DNA of 64,000 nt from Muricea muricata (Eukaryota; Cnidaria; Anthozoa; Malacalcyonacea; Plexauridae). The position numbers and the translations under genes are program-made. Positions 44,779-56,575 of the stretch are shown in pieces (the stretch's first letter is position 1; the number at the start of each line of letters is the position of its first letter). The stretch covers positions 25,597,418 to 25,661,417 of the forward strand of contig OY979716.1 in the NCBI GenBank assembly GCA_963855995.1. Direction: 5' to 3'. A model generated the notes under the pieces. That model was given only the letters and a program-made list of their open reading frames with translations, did no database searches and was not told where the DNA came from.

Positions 44779-45740
44779 CTAAGAAAGGACTGCGAGTTCT
44801 TTAGACGCTTTTAATCCATTATTTAACACTGGATTTCTATATTTGATATATACAACTTCAAGGAAAAGCAGAAGAATTTTAGTGTTAATTATAATTTGGA
44901 TGAGATTGTAAAAAGAAAGCGGCGTGTCCGGTTTGTCTGCGTCACTGTCATTTATGTCATTAAGGTTGTCAAAGATGTGATTCGAATTAAGGATAAAATT
45001 GGCATGTTCACACTCCGACAAATATTTGGGAATTGAACTTTTTAGAGGATGATGAGGATCTAAATGTTCCCATAATCGAGTAGCCATTTTTTTTCAGTTT
45101 TACCTAGTATATACGAACTGTTCCAACCAGGACAAGCCAATTCGTAACAATATTGGAGCGCGAAGAGTTGGTAATTTTATCTTTTTTAGGCAAGAAATAG
45201 GATACTTTTCTTAGTGTCATAAATCACTACAAATTTAACCGGCAGTGTAAGATTCCGCTGTATTTTCTTTAGAAGATTTTTAGCCAAAAATTCCTCTTGT
45301 TTGCCCAAGAAAGGTATTCTTATCCAAATTTTAGGTCTGGCATCGTCGGAAAAATCATTTCGAGTAGATACTTCATTCGTGTTGTGATTGCAAGAGTCTT
45401 TGCTGGAGTCAACTTGATACTTTGTTTTTAGTTTTCGAATGATCGAAAACCGCACATTAGCAGGAAAGCCGTTGCAAGATATAAATTTGGAAATCATAGA
45501 GATTTGTTTATTAAGAAAGTCAAGTTACTACATATATTTACGCCTCGGTGAAAAAGCAACCTAACCCATGCCGTTTTGCGTGAACAAGGTTCGAAACTGT
45601 CAAAACGGGTGCACTGACCTGTGCATGCCAACTTTCTATAAATATCAATACCGGAGTTCGAAATTTCTAAATCTAAAAAGTGAATTTTGCCATTCTCAAA
45701 GTTATCATGATGTAAATTGAAACACTGTGCAAAAGTTTCT
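44779..45740 (-). pseudogene. Penelope-like RT end plus GIY-YIG, left arm
   Basis: From 45740 leftward: FENGKIHFLDLEISNSG, YRKLACTGQCT (RT end), then KQISMISKFISCNGFPANVR, KIWIRIPFLGKQEEFLAKNL (linker), a stop, and the endonuclease tail ATRLWEHLDP, SIPKYLSECEHANF and LLFLEVVYIKYRNPVLNN. The GIY-YIG start is degraded near 45110. It is a different Penelope lineage from the copy at 16430, judging by sequence. Confidence 0.75.
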
Positions 45741-45780
45741 CAAAGTTTATAATTTGAATTGAAGCACTCAAACAACGTTG

Positions 45781-45850
45781 TCTCGAGTGGGATTCGAAAT
45801 TGCATCTTCGGCTTTTTAGACCGCTTGTCCACCAATTGAGCTATCGAGCC
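45781..45850 (-). ncRNA. tRNA-like sequence, left arm
   Basis: Complement of the right-arm copy, more decayed. Box A (TAGCTCAATTGG) and box B (TTTCGAATCCCAC) of a Pol III promoter are visible. Probably a SINE-like head, not a working tRNA. Confidence 0.5.
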
Positions 45851-46031
45851 AACTGGGATTGGTAGCGAGTCTTAGCCAATTTAACTGCACGAAATATTTT
45901 CGTGACGACTTAACGCTTCTTTGATGACGCGCAGTGTTTCAATTCTATTTCAGAACCATCCTCAGGGATATGAAAAACTAGTTATGAATCTAATGCACTT
46001 AAATTGGATAAGACTCGCTACCAATCCCATT

Positions 46032-46102
46032 GGCTCGATAGCTCAATTGGTGGACCGGCAGTCTAAAAACCCGAAGAGCGATTTCGAATCCCGCTCGAGA
46101 CA
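46032..46102 (+). ncRNA. tRNA-like sequence, right arm
   Basis: GGCTCGA...TCGAGAC form an acceptor-like stem. Box A TAGCTCAATTGG and box B GATTTCGAATCC match the Pol III internal promoter. The anticodon arm (CAGTCTAAAAACC) does not fold well, so a pseudo-tRNA or SINE head is more likely than a functional gene. Confidence 0.55.
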
Positions 46103-46194
46103 ACGAATTTTTCGTTGTTCTCTGCAGTGTCAGACTAATATCAATCTAGTTTTTTTGAGTGTTTCAATTCAAATTATAAACTTTGGGAAACTTT

Positions 46195-47010
46195 TGCACA
46201 GTGTTTCAATTTACATCATGATAACTTTGAGAATGGCAAAATTCACTTTTTAGAGTTAGAAATTTCGAACTCCGGTATCGATATTTAAGTTAACATGCAC
46301 AGGTCAGTACACCTATTTTGACAGTCGAGACTGGGTCACGCAAAACGGCATGGGTCAAGTTGACTCAAGCAAAGACTCTAGCAATCACAACACGAATGAA
46401 GTATCTACTCGAAATGATTTTTTAGACGATGCCTGACCTAAAATTTGGATAAGAATACCTTTCTTGAGCAAACAAGAGGAACTTTTGGTTGAAAACCCTC
46501 TAAAGAAAATACAGCGGAATCTTACACAGCCGGTTAAATTTGTAGTAATTTATGACACTAAGAAAAGTATCTTATTTCTTGCCTAAAAAAGATAAAATTC
46601 CTAACTCTTCGCGCTCCAATATTGTTCACGAATTTATTTCTCCTGGTTGCAACAGTTCGTATGTACTAGGTAAAACGGAAAGGAGCTTGGCTACTCGATT
46701 ATGGGAACATTTAGATCCTCTAAAAACTTCAATTCCTAAACATTTGTCGGAATGTGAGCATGCCAATTTTATCCTTAATTTGAATCACATCTTTGACAAC
46801 CTTAATGACATAAATGACAGTGACACAGACAAGCCGGACACACGGTTTTCTTTTCACAATTTCATCAAAATTAACACTAAAATTTTTCACACTAGTAAAT
46901 GTACTAACTCTAACCTTCTGCTTTTCCTTGAAGCTCTATACATCAAATATAGAAAGCTAGTGTTAAATAATAGATTGAAAACGTCTAAAGAACTCGCAGT
47001 CTTTTCTTAA
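46195..47010 (+). pseudogene. Penelope-like RT end plus GIY-YIG, right arm
   Basis: Mirror copy of the left arm: FENGKIHFLELEISNSGIDI then a stop, KIWIRIPFLSKQEELLVENP, and the open frame 46552-47010 with ISPGCNSSYVLGKTERSLAT (GIY-YIG core with the Cys pair region), LWEHLDPLKTSIPKHLSECE and LFLEALYIKYRKLVLNN. It keeps the endonuclease core better than the left arm. Length differences between arms show independent decay after duplication. Confidence 0.78.
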
Positions 47011-47211
47011 CTAGGCATCATTGTTTGTCCATAGTGTAGTGTTACATTACTATTACGTCATTTCTTCCTGTTTCTTTGTATATAGTATGATAGCAAGCTT
47101 GTAAATAGTTTATTCTGGTCTGACAATGACTTTGAAATAGAGTCGAAATATCACCGGAAAACTGATACAGTCTTGTTGATAGTAGCTCATATCTTGAGTT
47201 TACAAGATGTT

Positions 47212-48254
47212 GTTCTTCGGAGTATGTTTTTTTTCTTTCATTTTATTAAATTGTCTGCTGGTATAGGTGATCTCGTGATAATATATATCATTGTTTTTCG
47301 ATTTTTTGTCTTTCTTTGTTTTTCGATTCTATGTGTTCTTGACAGAACTGGTAAAAGTTGTTTATCTTACATATACTATTAGTATTTTCACACAAGTGAA
47401 CATAAGAAATCCGACGTTGTGATTGGTCCAATATGACGTGACATTCCTTTATATTCACCTACAGGTAAATATAACAGTAAAAACAAGATCAAAAAATGGC
47501 AATTAGCCGTCGCTTTGTAGAAATTACGGACAAAGAAATAAACAAAATTAAAATAACTTGTGTAAAAATACTAAAACAATTTAAAAATGCTAGATGCGTA
47601 ACCAAGATTAACCAGGTTATATAACCCGTTGAAGGCTGAAGACTAGCTGGCAGCCGAAAGCTTGTTAATAAATAATATTTAAACCAGAGAACGTTTTTAG
47701 ATTCACCAAAACAATTATTCACTTCAGGCTTGGTGATTCCCCTCGCCTTCGGCGAATAATTGTTAAATATTCTTCCAAGCCTTTCAAAATTCGGATGCAT
47801 GTGCAATATTGAGACTTAAAAAGTTAACTTTTCTCGTTTGCAATCAGCAAAAGCTAATTGAGGGGATTTCTAGAGACATGTGAGTATATGTCCTTTCCAG
47901 AACAATCCATTCACAATTAAATGCCTGCATTTTTCAGCTACAACTGTTGAAACTTGTACTCCAATTACTGTTTGCGCATTACAGTTTAAGATTTAAGATT
48001 TTGAGGGCATGGTTTTCAAAGGACAGTTTTGTTTTGAATTTTTACTGTATACGTTAAAATGGACAGACAAAGGAAGCCTCAATTCTAAAAGTGGCCAGGA
48101 AGACTTTTTCTAAACATAATTCTACAAAAACGGGACATCGACTTTTTGACAAAGAATGATATACGACCGATTTTAGGGAAGTCTTTATTCAATATATTTT
48201 AATATATATTTAACCACAAAATTTTCTAACAATGCAAATTTATTTAGTGTTTGG
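47212..48254. other. no recognisable gene
   Basis: AT-rich. Short frames without family features. Confidence 0.35.
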
Positions 48255-48460
48255 AAGGAATCAGTAATGATAAGTTATATATGCGCAAATATGTAACTTA
48301 AAAGTTCTGCCGGAATTAGTGAAAGACTGTGTGAGAAAGAATTAGACTTTGGGCAGACAGGCGAATGAGTCTTTTTCGTTTATTTTGCTCAACACATAGG
48401 ATCAGTAAACTGAAAAATCGTGAGGTAGGTAATATTAATCAGCAGTCTATAAACGGTTAA
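48255..48460 (+). repeat. dispersed repeat, second copy of the 2440-2670 family
   Basis: Shares AGTTCTGCCGGAATTAGTGA and TAATATTAATCAGCAGTCTA with 2440-2670, same order and strand. Confidence 0.75.
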
Positions 48461-49138
48461 AATCCTTTATATTTATACAGTATTTTATACTTGTAAAACA
48501 TGCATGATTTATATACTGAGTATCTAACACAGAATCTCTCACCCTCATCTACCTCGTATAGGAAAAAATCAATATATTATCTCATTTTGCTAACACAAAC
48601 ACAAGTGAAAAATGTACCAATTCATTACATGGATATGATCCATGTAGACTTACTAGAATGTTGGTAGAGGATTTCTTGGGGGGGGGGGGGATTGTGGACT
48701 AAGTTGGTTCATTCTGTGACTTCTAGGCTGTCATTATTATTTACAAGTTGTAGCCTCATAAACTATTGCTGAAAATGTTGCTAAAATAAATGTTCTTGAA
48801 AAATCCTGTTATATAATAAAGTCAAATCAGCCAATAAGATATCATTAACAATTCTTTCAGCATTATTGAATTGTTTTTCACTGAACATTACGATTTTTGT
48901 GCATGAGTTGTAAATAATTTCCAAACGAACGAGCGAGCGCAGCGAATGAGTGAGTTTCTTTCCGTTTCATGTTTTTCATTGGAAAAACTCTTCTTCTTTT
49001 TGAAAAGCTAAATAACCCTTTCGCGTCTTCCCCAACAAGCCGGCCATGTTGTGAGCAAAATGACAATACGATTTTCTTCACTAATGAGAAAAACCGTATA
49101 GCCGATCAAAATGCTGATGCGATAATTTTTCACTGGTG
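48461..49138. other. non-coding, with poly-G run
   Basis: A run of about 12 G lies at 48679. AGCGAGCGCAGCGAATGAGT near 48933 is a GC-rich island of unknown meaning. Confidence 0.35.
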
Positions 49139-49999
49139 AAAAAATCTCCTGTTTGTATGCCGATGATACACAGATTTTTACATCATCGCATGATATGGCG
49201 AAGATAGCTGATAGTTTAAATTCAGATCTAGAAATTTTCACTGATTGGTTAACTGTCAACAAACTCCAATCTCACCCAAATAAACTAAAATTATGGTAAT
49301 AGGATCAAGATATAACTTAAATCATGTGTCAGATTTACGCTCTAACATCAGAATGAATAATAATGTTGTATTGTCAGTTTTCTCCCAAAAATGCTTAGGG
49401 ATTTATCTTGACGAGAGACTGGCTTTCCATGCTCATTTGAAGATTTATGTAAAAAAATTTGTTCAGGTATTACTGTTCTTAGAAGAATTAAATCCCTTGT
49501 TCCTAAAGAGTGTCTTCTTAAATTGTATAAATCCTTGATCCAACCCTATTTTGATTATTGCTCTCATTTGTGGGACACATGTGACAAGACATTGAAAGAT
49601 AATCTGCAGACGCTCCAAAATCGTGCTGCTAGAATAATCTATGGAGCAAACTATGATACCAGATCAAAAGATATCTTAAAAAATCTACAATTGGATTCAC
49701 TTGATGTAAGACGCAAAAAGCTGAAATGTGTTTTCCTGTATAAGGTCCTGTGTGAGATTTCGGCACCGTGTTTGCGGGAAAACCTGGAAAGACTAACTGC
49801 TCTTTCCAGGGGCTACGATTTGCGTGATTCGGAAACTGACCTAAAATTACCCAAACCTCGAACAAACTTCCTAAAACGAAGCTTTAAATATAGTGCGTCT
49901 GCTTTATGGAACAACCTTCCAATTGATGCGAAAAACGCTACAACAATGAATGAATTTAAACGCCTATTATCCAATATACCTTTTCATGAGGCCTCTTAA
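49139..49999 (+). pseudogene. LINE reverse transcriptase, C-terminal part
   Basis: LYADDTQIF (about 49158) is the catalytic YADD box. Then come LEIFTDWLTVNKLQSHPNK, KIMVIGSR, CLGIYLDERLAFHAHL and, after a frameshift near 49510, SLIQPYFDYCSHLWDTC, LQTLQNRAARII, a RRKKL block, YDLRDSETDLKLPKPRTNF and SASALWNNLPIDAK. These are the usual order and spacing for CR1-group ORF2 C-termini. One frameshift; the N-terminal two thirds are missing. Confidence 0.82.
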
Positions 50000-50238
50000 T
50001 TAGCTCCTAATAATTATAGTCTTACTTGTATATATGCACATATCCTAGTGTATATATCTGTATGTGTTGTCCTTTCTGTATACCTGTGTGTGTTCTTTTT
50101 TTGTTATATATGTTTAAATACTTTATTTACTTACATAAGTTAAGAATCACGCCCCTTCTGCAAAGCAGCATCTTATAAATGTTGAGCAAGGCTAGCGTGT
50201 CAAAATAAAATTGAATGTGTGTATGTGTGTATGTATGT
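49139..50238 (+). mobile_element. CR1/L2-like LINE 3' end
   Basis: A 5'-truncated LINE starting inside the reverse transcriptase and running through the 3' untranslated region to a TGTGTGTATG short-repeat tail (50216-50238). Loss of the 5' end is typical of LINE insertion. Confidence 0.8.
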
Positions 50239-50247
50239 CCACAACCT

Positions 50248-50426
50248 CGCAATTTGATACCTTCCCCACCCCACTGAGCAAACGATTTTTGAAAGAGTAA
50301 CGTGACCAGCCTGAACCAGGGTCATTACCTACGCCCGGCGCTGCGGCAAAGACCCTGGTTCAGGCTGGTCAGGTGACTCTTTCAAAAATCGTTTGCTCAG
50401 TGGGGTGGTGAAGGTGTCAAATTGCG
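50248..50426. mobile_element. 179-bp hairpin MITE
   Basis: Arms of about 80 bp from CGCAATTTGATACCTTCCCC to GTGACCAGCCTGAACCAGGG are matched by the complement. The loop carries a CGCCCGGCGCTGCGGC piece. The inner part GTGACCAGCCTGAACCA... also occurs at about 1800-1870 and 63207-63275, so those hold a shorter relative. It sits directly after the LINE tail. Confidence 0.88.
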
Positions 50427-51060
50427 TGCTTCCACATACAATTAGCGATACATTTCAGATGCAAGGAGTGAGATGTAATGGTTGAGAGAAATAACATAAA
50501 TTTTCTGATCTAAAATTATGTATTTTCTGTATTTTCTGTAAAAATTCTGTATTTTTTTGTCCGTATTTCTGGTACGGTCAGCGTTTGAACTCCAAAAGCA
50601 TGAGCATTTCATTGACAGTTTAAGTCTGAAGTTGGGCTTTGGCAACTGTGGCATCGGCACGCGATCGTAAGCTTATATTAAATCTGTCTTTCGTTGCCAT
50701 GTTTGTTTTGTTTTAAAAGTCATTAAAACGGGCTCAAATTGTTGCTTTATTCGTTTATGTCGTATACATTCATGACCTCTTGTTACATTAGATTGTGCGC
50801 GCACCGATGCAAATATTTAGTGTACGCGCAGAGTGTCACGCCGTACGCGTATCATATGTCTATCATCAATATAACCTGCGATCATGCTCTATACTATGTT
50901 GATTGCAGGTTATTATCAACAAAGATCAATATTGCCAAAGGCATATAATTATACAAGCCATGAGTGACTTTGTTACAACTACTGGATTACTCATGTAAGA
51001 AGGGCGAGATACTGTATTAATTAAAGATGAATTCTACGTCTGTTAATTTCGGGCAGTCAT
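50427..51060. other. no recognisable feature
   Basis: Non-coding by eye. Confidence 0.35.
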
Positions 51061-51061
51061 T

Positions 51062-51225
51062 CTAACTCCAAAAGTGGAGTAAAATAAAAAGGTACAGAAT
51101 GACTCCATGGAGTCAAAATTACTCCCCAACTAGGGTTAAACAAAAAAGGCAGTCGTATTGTACCTTTTTATTTTACTCCACGTTTGGAGTAAAATTAATT
51201 CTCCTGTGGGGTAAAATACCTATTG
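51062..51225. repeat. ACTCC/GGAGT motif array, copy 2
   Basis: Includes a palindrome with arms GGAGTAAAATAAAAAGGTAC (51074-51093) and the complement (51158-51180). Confidence 0.65.
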
Positions 51226-51369
51226 TAAATATCCGTAAGAGAACCAGCTAAATCATTTGAGAATTCATTCACAAGTTAAAATATTTATCCAAAATATTTA
51301 AATTACCTTTTTTGCAATATTTACACTATTAAATACAACTACTACAACAAATGATTAAAAAATTGTGTT

Positions 51370-51640
51370 CGACACAGTAAATTTAAAGGGGGCATTTTGG
51401 CCCTCAAAATGGGGCTAAAATTGTGAACTTTTTAATGGTGCTGTTTTGGCCCCTCTTATATATAGCCAAGTTCAGCCCTTATAAATTAGAGCTAAATCAG
51501 CCCCAAAGGAGGGGCCAAAATGTGACCCTGAAATGGCCCCTTTTGAATGGGGATGTTTTTGGCCAACTTATAATAGAGCCGAATCCATATTTTAAGTCTG
51601 TTTTGGACCTATCTAAAGGACTGTTTTGACCCTGTAATTT
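51370..51640. repeat. GGGGC/TTTTGGCCCC motif array, left
   Basis: Repeated degenerate units such as GGGGCATTTTGGCCCTCAAA and TGCTGTTTTGGCCCC appear every 30-50 bp. The right-hand array at 53680-54115 has the same units in the opposite orientation. Confidence 0.65.
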
Positions 51641-51917
51641 TTTTTTGCCTTATTACTATAACCAGTCACCACAGATATGGAACCACAATTAAAATGCATC
51701 CTTTTTTATTATTAAAAATGAAATCATATATACATATATACATCTGATTTACATGCACCTAATTTATAGTAATTACATACAATGTCTTTACATGTTTGAC
51801 ACAATTCCCAACATACTTTTGACTGAAGCTGGGCATTTAACTGGCACAATGCCCACAAGTGTCATGTCCAAGAAATAAAAAGCATTCTTTCCAGCTTGAT
51901 ATTCTATATTATATATA

Positions 51918-53502
51918 TACACTGCGACTCACGATATAAGATTTATAAGATATTTATGCCGTACGTATTCAAAATGAACATTACTATTCATTAAAACCTA
52001 CGAACATCAAAACAAAGTTGTGAGAAGATCTTTACGATGTTGATATACGATGTTAGTCACATGACTGAAAATATATGGCGCTGTTCTATATTTCAGGCGG
52101 ACCACGCTATTAGTTTTAAAAATATGATAACACGATACGACGTCGTTTTTGGCTTAATTAAAATGGAAACGACATTCTTTAACCAAAAACAGCATAGGTA
52201 ACAATAAAAGAATGTTTTAGTTAGAAAATAAACGAACTTGGTGTCATAGTTGAAGGATTTTTCAAAGAATACGTGGAACGGCGGAAAAGAGGGATTTGGG
52301 ACTTCTAGAATGGATAAGAATGGGAGGTATCAGGCGTTTGAATTAGAACTGTTCGTAAATTATCATGATCAACGTCTATCAACATTTTGAGAAAGTTTGC
52401 TTTGCCATATATCTTCAAAACTAGCAATGATGGATTCCTGGTAAGCAATAATAATTCTAAAAGTACCTCCACTGGTGTCGTGGAATGAACGTTCGGAACT
52501 GGATTGAGGCAAAAAAATGCTTGAGAGCACAACAAGTCGAGACAGACAACACAGACAGGTCGAAATCAACATGATAATGTCCTAATGCTGGGAAAAGGAA
52601 CTTCTGATGAAAGGTTTTAGGTACCTGCCAAAGAAGTGGTAGAACGATGATTTAGATCCGTTATATTTGCAATCAACATGTCTTCATATGTGCCTAAATG
52701 TGCAAAATAGATCTCTGATCCCTATTTCCGCCCTTACCAGCAGAACTCGTTTACTTTACCACTTTTTTGTTCACTCCTTACCTCGCCTGTCACATACCAT
52801 CATTGAATATCAATAATCTAACCCATGCATGCATTTTCCAAGCTTTATATGCTGATTTCGTCTGCTTGTCAAAAGGACAAACTTCCGTTGTGCTCTCAAG
52901 CATTTTTTGCCTCAATCCAGTTCCAAACGTTTATTCCACGACACCAGTGGAGGTACTTTTAGAATTATTATTGCTTACCAGGAATCCATCATTGCTAGTT
53001 TTGAAGATATATGGCAAAGCAAACTTTCTCAAAATGTTGATAGACGTTGATTATGATAATTTACGAACAGTTCTAATTCAAATACCTGTACCTCCCATTC
53101 TTATCCATTCTAGAAGTCCCAAATCCCTCTTTTCCGCCGTTCCAAGTATTCTTTGAAAAATCCTTCAACTATGACACCAAGTTCGTTATTTTTCTAACTA
53201 AAACATTCTCTTGTTGTTACCTATGCTGTTTTTGGTTAAAGAATGTCGTTTCCACTTCCAATTAAGTTAAAAACGACGTCTTATCGCGTTATCATATTTT
53301 TAAAACTATTAGCGTGGTGCACCTGAAATATGGAGCAGCGCAATATATTTTCAGTCATGTGACTGACATTAAATATCAACATCGTAAAGATCTTCTCACA
53401 ACTTTGTTTTGATGTTGGTAAGTTTTAATGAATAGTAATCCTCATTTTGAATACGTACGTCATAAATATCCTATAATACTAATATCGTGAGTCGCAGTGT
53501 AG
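51918..53502. mobile_element. 1.6-kb foldback element
   Basis: Arms of about 625 bp (51918 to about 52545, and about 52875 to 53502) are complementary. Outer ends are ACACTGCGACTCACGATAT and its complement. The centre, about 330 bp, is non-coding. Each arm carries the same short frame (76 aa left, 129 aa right), which matches no family I know. It lies between the two halves of the GGCCCC array. Confidence 0.85.
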
Positions 53503-53679
53503 AAGGGGATCTGGTGGCATTTTGTACTTAGGGATCACATTTTAAGGGCATTTTCATGCTCACTATACTTTATGTCAAACAGTTAGATCTAATTATTATA
53601 ATAATTTGATGGCATAATGACACCGAATTGAGTAGCCTTATACAAAGTATTTGCAAGAACTTACTTAATATGCCAAAAC

Positions 53680-54115
53680 CTCTTGGAGCTAAAAGTATGG
53701 GTCCTAAAGTCAAAAAGGGGCCCTTAGATTATCCATTTCTAACACTGGATATAAAACCAGCTAAAATGGTCTCTCTGAGTGCCAAAACAGTCGTTGTGTG
53801 CCGTTTTCGCCCCTTTGGAGCCAAAACAGCCCCGGTTATATTATGTCAAAATAGCCGTTTGGGGGGAAAAAACAGCCCTGGCAAGTAATTTTGGCTCGTT
53901 TGGAGCCAAAACAGCCCCAGTTTTATTATGTCAAATTAGCCCTTGGAGGCCAAAATGGTCGTTTTAAATTTTCCATACACAAAACAGCACTAAAAAGAGA
54001 GCTGAAATGGCCCCACATAGGGCCAAAACAGCCCTTGCAAAGTCATACTAGCCCCTATCGAAGCAAAAACAGCCCCACTTATAAAAAGTCAAAACGGCCC
54101 CATAGGCCAATGCAT
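53680..54115. repeat. AAAACAGCCCC motif array, right
   Basis: At least ten degenerate copies of GGAGCCAAAACAGCCCC-like units. Inverted relative to the left array at 51370-51640. Confidence 0.7.
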
Positions 54116-54404
54116 CTGTTTTAAAATAAGAGTTGTTTTTAGAAAAAAAGTAATAACTTGTCCCCGAAACAAAAATAGTTTACATGCTTATAGTAAAATA
54201 GAGTGCCATGAGTATAAAATATAAAACCCACGAACGGAAAAATAGATTCGATGCAAAGTGAACTCATAATAGATTGGATTTCGGCTGCTTTTGTTAACAC
54301 AAATATCACAATCTTGCTCAAACGAATCTTGGCCCATATTCTGAGTCACCGTGCCATGTTAATTAGCTTGCTGCATTTAATATTATCACACATGTGATAC
54401 GTAA

Positions 54405-54665
54405 TATTTCATAAACTCGTGGCTTGTGTTTTACCAGGGTTTCCAAACACGCGAGAACAATAGAATACACGAGCTGTTTATCAAGCAACGTTTATTGTTC
54501 TTTAGAGCTTGCAAAGCACGAAAGACAATGGAGATTTTTACTGTCTTGAGTGCTTTACAAGCTCTGGAGAATAATAAACGTGACGAGGTGAACAGTCAAG
54601 TGTATTCTATTGTTCTCAAGTGTTTGGAAACCTTGGTAAAACACAAGCCACGAGTTTATGAAATA
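54405..54665. mobile_element. 261-bp hairpin MITE
   Basis: Arms of about 125 bp starting TATTTCATAAACTCGTGGCT with the complement at the right. The long plus-strand frame across it is a by-product of the palindrome. Confidence 0.85.
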
Positions 54666-55324
54666 ACTTCTCAATTGTTTATTGTTAAAGCGGAGCTCCC
54701 TAATTGTATTGCGGTTGCTTTAAAAACGAAGTTATTTACTGAAGCAATGCTGTAAAATGAGTGCGGGAAGGAAACATGAGCGTTGTCTTGTTGAATATTC
54801 TTGTGAATAAAGTGTGAGTGTTAATATAATGGGTTATTGTGTGTAAATATGTAATTATTCAGTTTGGTATGTCTGCTGCGTTTATAATTAAGAAATGTTG
54901 TAATAAAACAGTTTGCATTGTTTTACGTGTTTTTATAATTAAGAAATGCTGTAATAACGCATTGGTTAATGTTACAAACGTTTATTATCTAATTTCTTAA
55001 TCATTTATTCAACTTACGGTTTATTACCGGGGTTTGAAAAGTTGGGCACGTGATGTAATACGGGTTTGCGATTGGTTTATTTAATCATGAATTATTAATG
55101 AGTTTGAGAATGATATATACGTTTGTCACATCTTTTCCTACATAGCATGTCCATTGATATCACACTTTACATAATAATACGTGTTCATTCTGCATTTTCA
55201 TTGGTCGCGAGCTGTGTGTTACTAAAGTACACACGCATGGATGACGTCCACCAATGGCGTGATCTAAATTAGCCAATTTATTTCGCGGGTCTTCGCATAA
55301 TTTTTGTCAACTTTATTAAATCAT
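54666..55324. other. no recognisable feature
   Basis: Non-coding; TTTATAATTAAGAAATG is repeated twice (54879 and 54931). Confidence 0.4.
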
Positions 55325-56150
55325 AAAACTAGAAATACATGCATGCAGCAGCCCCTCGCCACTAACTAATAGCATGCAACTATATTTTCGGAATTACATG
55401 AAGTACTTGTATAGGTTGTTGTCATAGCAACACAGCAATTGTTATTCTTTCTGTATATTTTTTCAAAATGACAAAATATCAGTTTTTGATCCTTGTTTTA
55501 TTGACAATTTTTTTAAATGGCACAACATTTGTCATCAGTATGTTATTACGCCTATTGTAAGCTTAAATTTCGTATAAAATACGACTTATTAATTACATTA
55601 GTAATAAGAAGACAGTCTTGCATTTACAAAACATAAACTTACTCTGGAATTTAAACAGTGAATAGGCTGGATGAGTACGGCTACGCCGGCCTTTATAAAG
55701 CATTAAAACACAAGTATAAATACGCATTATCAACAAACTTGCCTTGTGTTTTACGCAATAGTCAATTCTTGGCGCTTCTCTGTATTTTCCCCGAATTAAT
55801 CTCTTTTCAAGAGTCTTGTGGCAGTCGTTTTCGTCTTATTTCTCGCCTTTTTGGATGCCTTAAGTGTTTGCTACTCCTGATAGTCCGCCATATTCCTGAG
55901 ATCAGAAATGACCACCCTTCGTTGGTTGTGAAAGTTGCCAAATCTTTTTGCAAAAATACGAAATATTGTTGTGCAATATAGTCCGCCATATTTTTGAGAT
56001 CAGTGATGACCACCCACTCACCGCCACCCTTGAACCACGCGCCCGCGATATTTGATGAACTTCAGACTTCGCTATGCTTTCCTTTTCCCGGGTGTAAATA
56101 GCTGTGCGGAATTAGTACCCTCGCGCGCTTCGCGCCGTTGGCTCGGGGAC
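55325..56150. repeat. dispersed repeat, copy B
   Basis: Same order of blocks as 15191-16090, ending ...TTGGCTCGGGGACAAA at 56150. Confidence 0.75.
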
Positions 56151-56154
56151 AAAT

Positions 56155-56325
56155 CGATTTCATTTTTTTTGTGCTTCTGTACTGTAATAGATCACAGATG
56201 ACGCCATAGCGTCTGATCATGAAGAACAAAAAGTCACAAAAAGAACAAAAAGTCAAGTTGTTTTTCACACGCTATGACGTCATCTGTGATCTATTACAGT
56301 ACAGACACACGCAAAAATGAAATAT
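56155..56325. mobile_element. MITE with about 50-bp inverted repeats
   Basis: Ends ATTTCATTTTTTTTGTGCTT and, inside, CTGTACTGTAATAGATCACA then GATGACGCCATAGCGT. The complement is on the right. Older copy at 6455-6625. Confidence 0.8.
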
Positions 56326-56339
56326 ATTTGTTAAATAGA

Positions 56340-56575
56340 TGATGGGGGAGTCAAAATAGCTCCCGGGGTAAAATTTTTGGAGTAAAATTACTCTGATATT
56401 TCTACTCCTTTAGTGAAGGTATTTTTACTCCTTTAGTGGAGTCAAATAGACTCCGAGTGGAGTAAAGTCTAAATTCTGTACTGAAGTGGAGTAGTTTTAA
56501 CTCCACTATTTTACTCTCCCAAAAGGAGTTGTTTTTACTCCCCACGTGGAGTTAAAATAACTCCCTGAAAATAAC
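56340..56575. repeat. ACTCC/GGAGT motif array, copy 3
   Basis: About 16 copies of GGAGT or ACTCC in 235 bp, mostly as GGAGTAAAA, TTTTACTCC or GTGGAGT. The densest of the three arrays. Confidence 0.7.

Larger units (their letters stand above)
44569..47211. mobile_element. 2.6-kb inverted repeat of Penelope-like plus tRNA-like DNA
   Basis: The arms (about 44569-45885 and 45995-47211) are complementary over about 1.2-1.3 kb with scattered differences. A central spacer of about 110 bp separates them. Each arm reads outward from the centre: tRNA-like sequence, a short AT-rich link, the end of a Penelope reverse transcriptase, linker, and GIY-YIG tail with 3' flank. Head-to-head insertion or inversion duplication could produce it. 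Confidence 0.85.

Noticed and set aside
46032..46102. Functional tRNA gene
   Set aside because: Pol III boxes are present but the anticodon arm folds poorly and the copy is fused to retroelement DNA, so it is listed only as tRNA-like.
52305..53156. Similar frames in both arms of the foldback element
   Set aside because: The likeness comes from arm complementarity; no known protein family and no conserved start.
54426..54755. 109-residue plus-strand frame
   Set aside because: Produced by the inverted-repeat MITE; the two halves mirror each other at DNA level.
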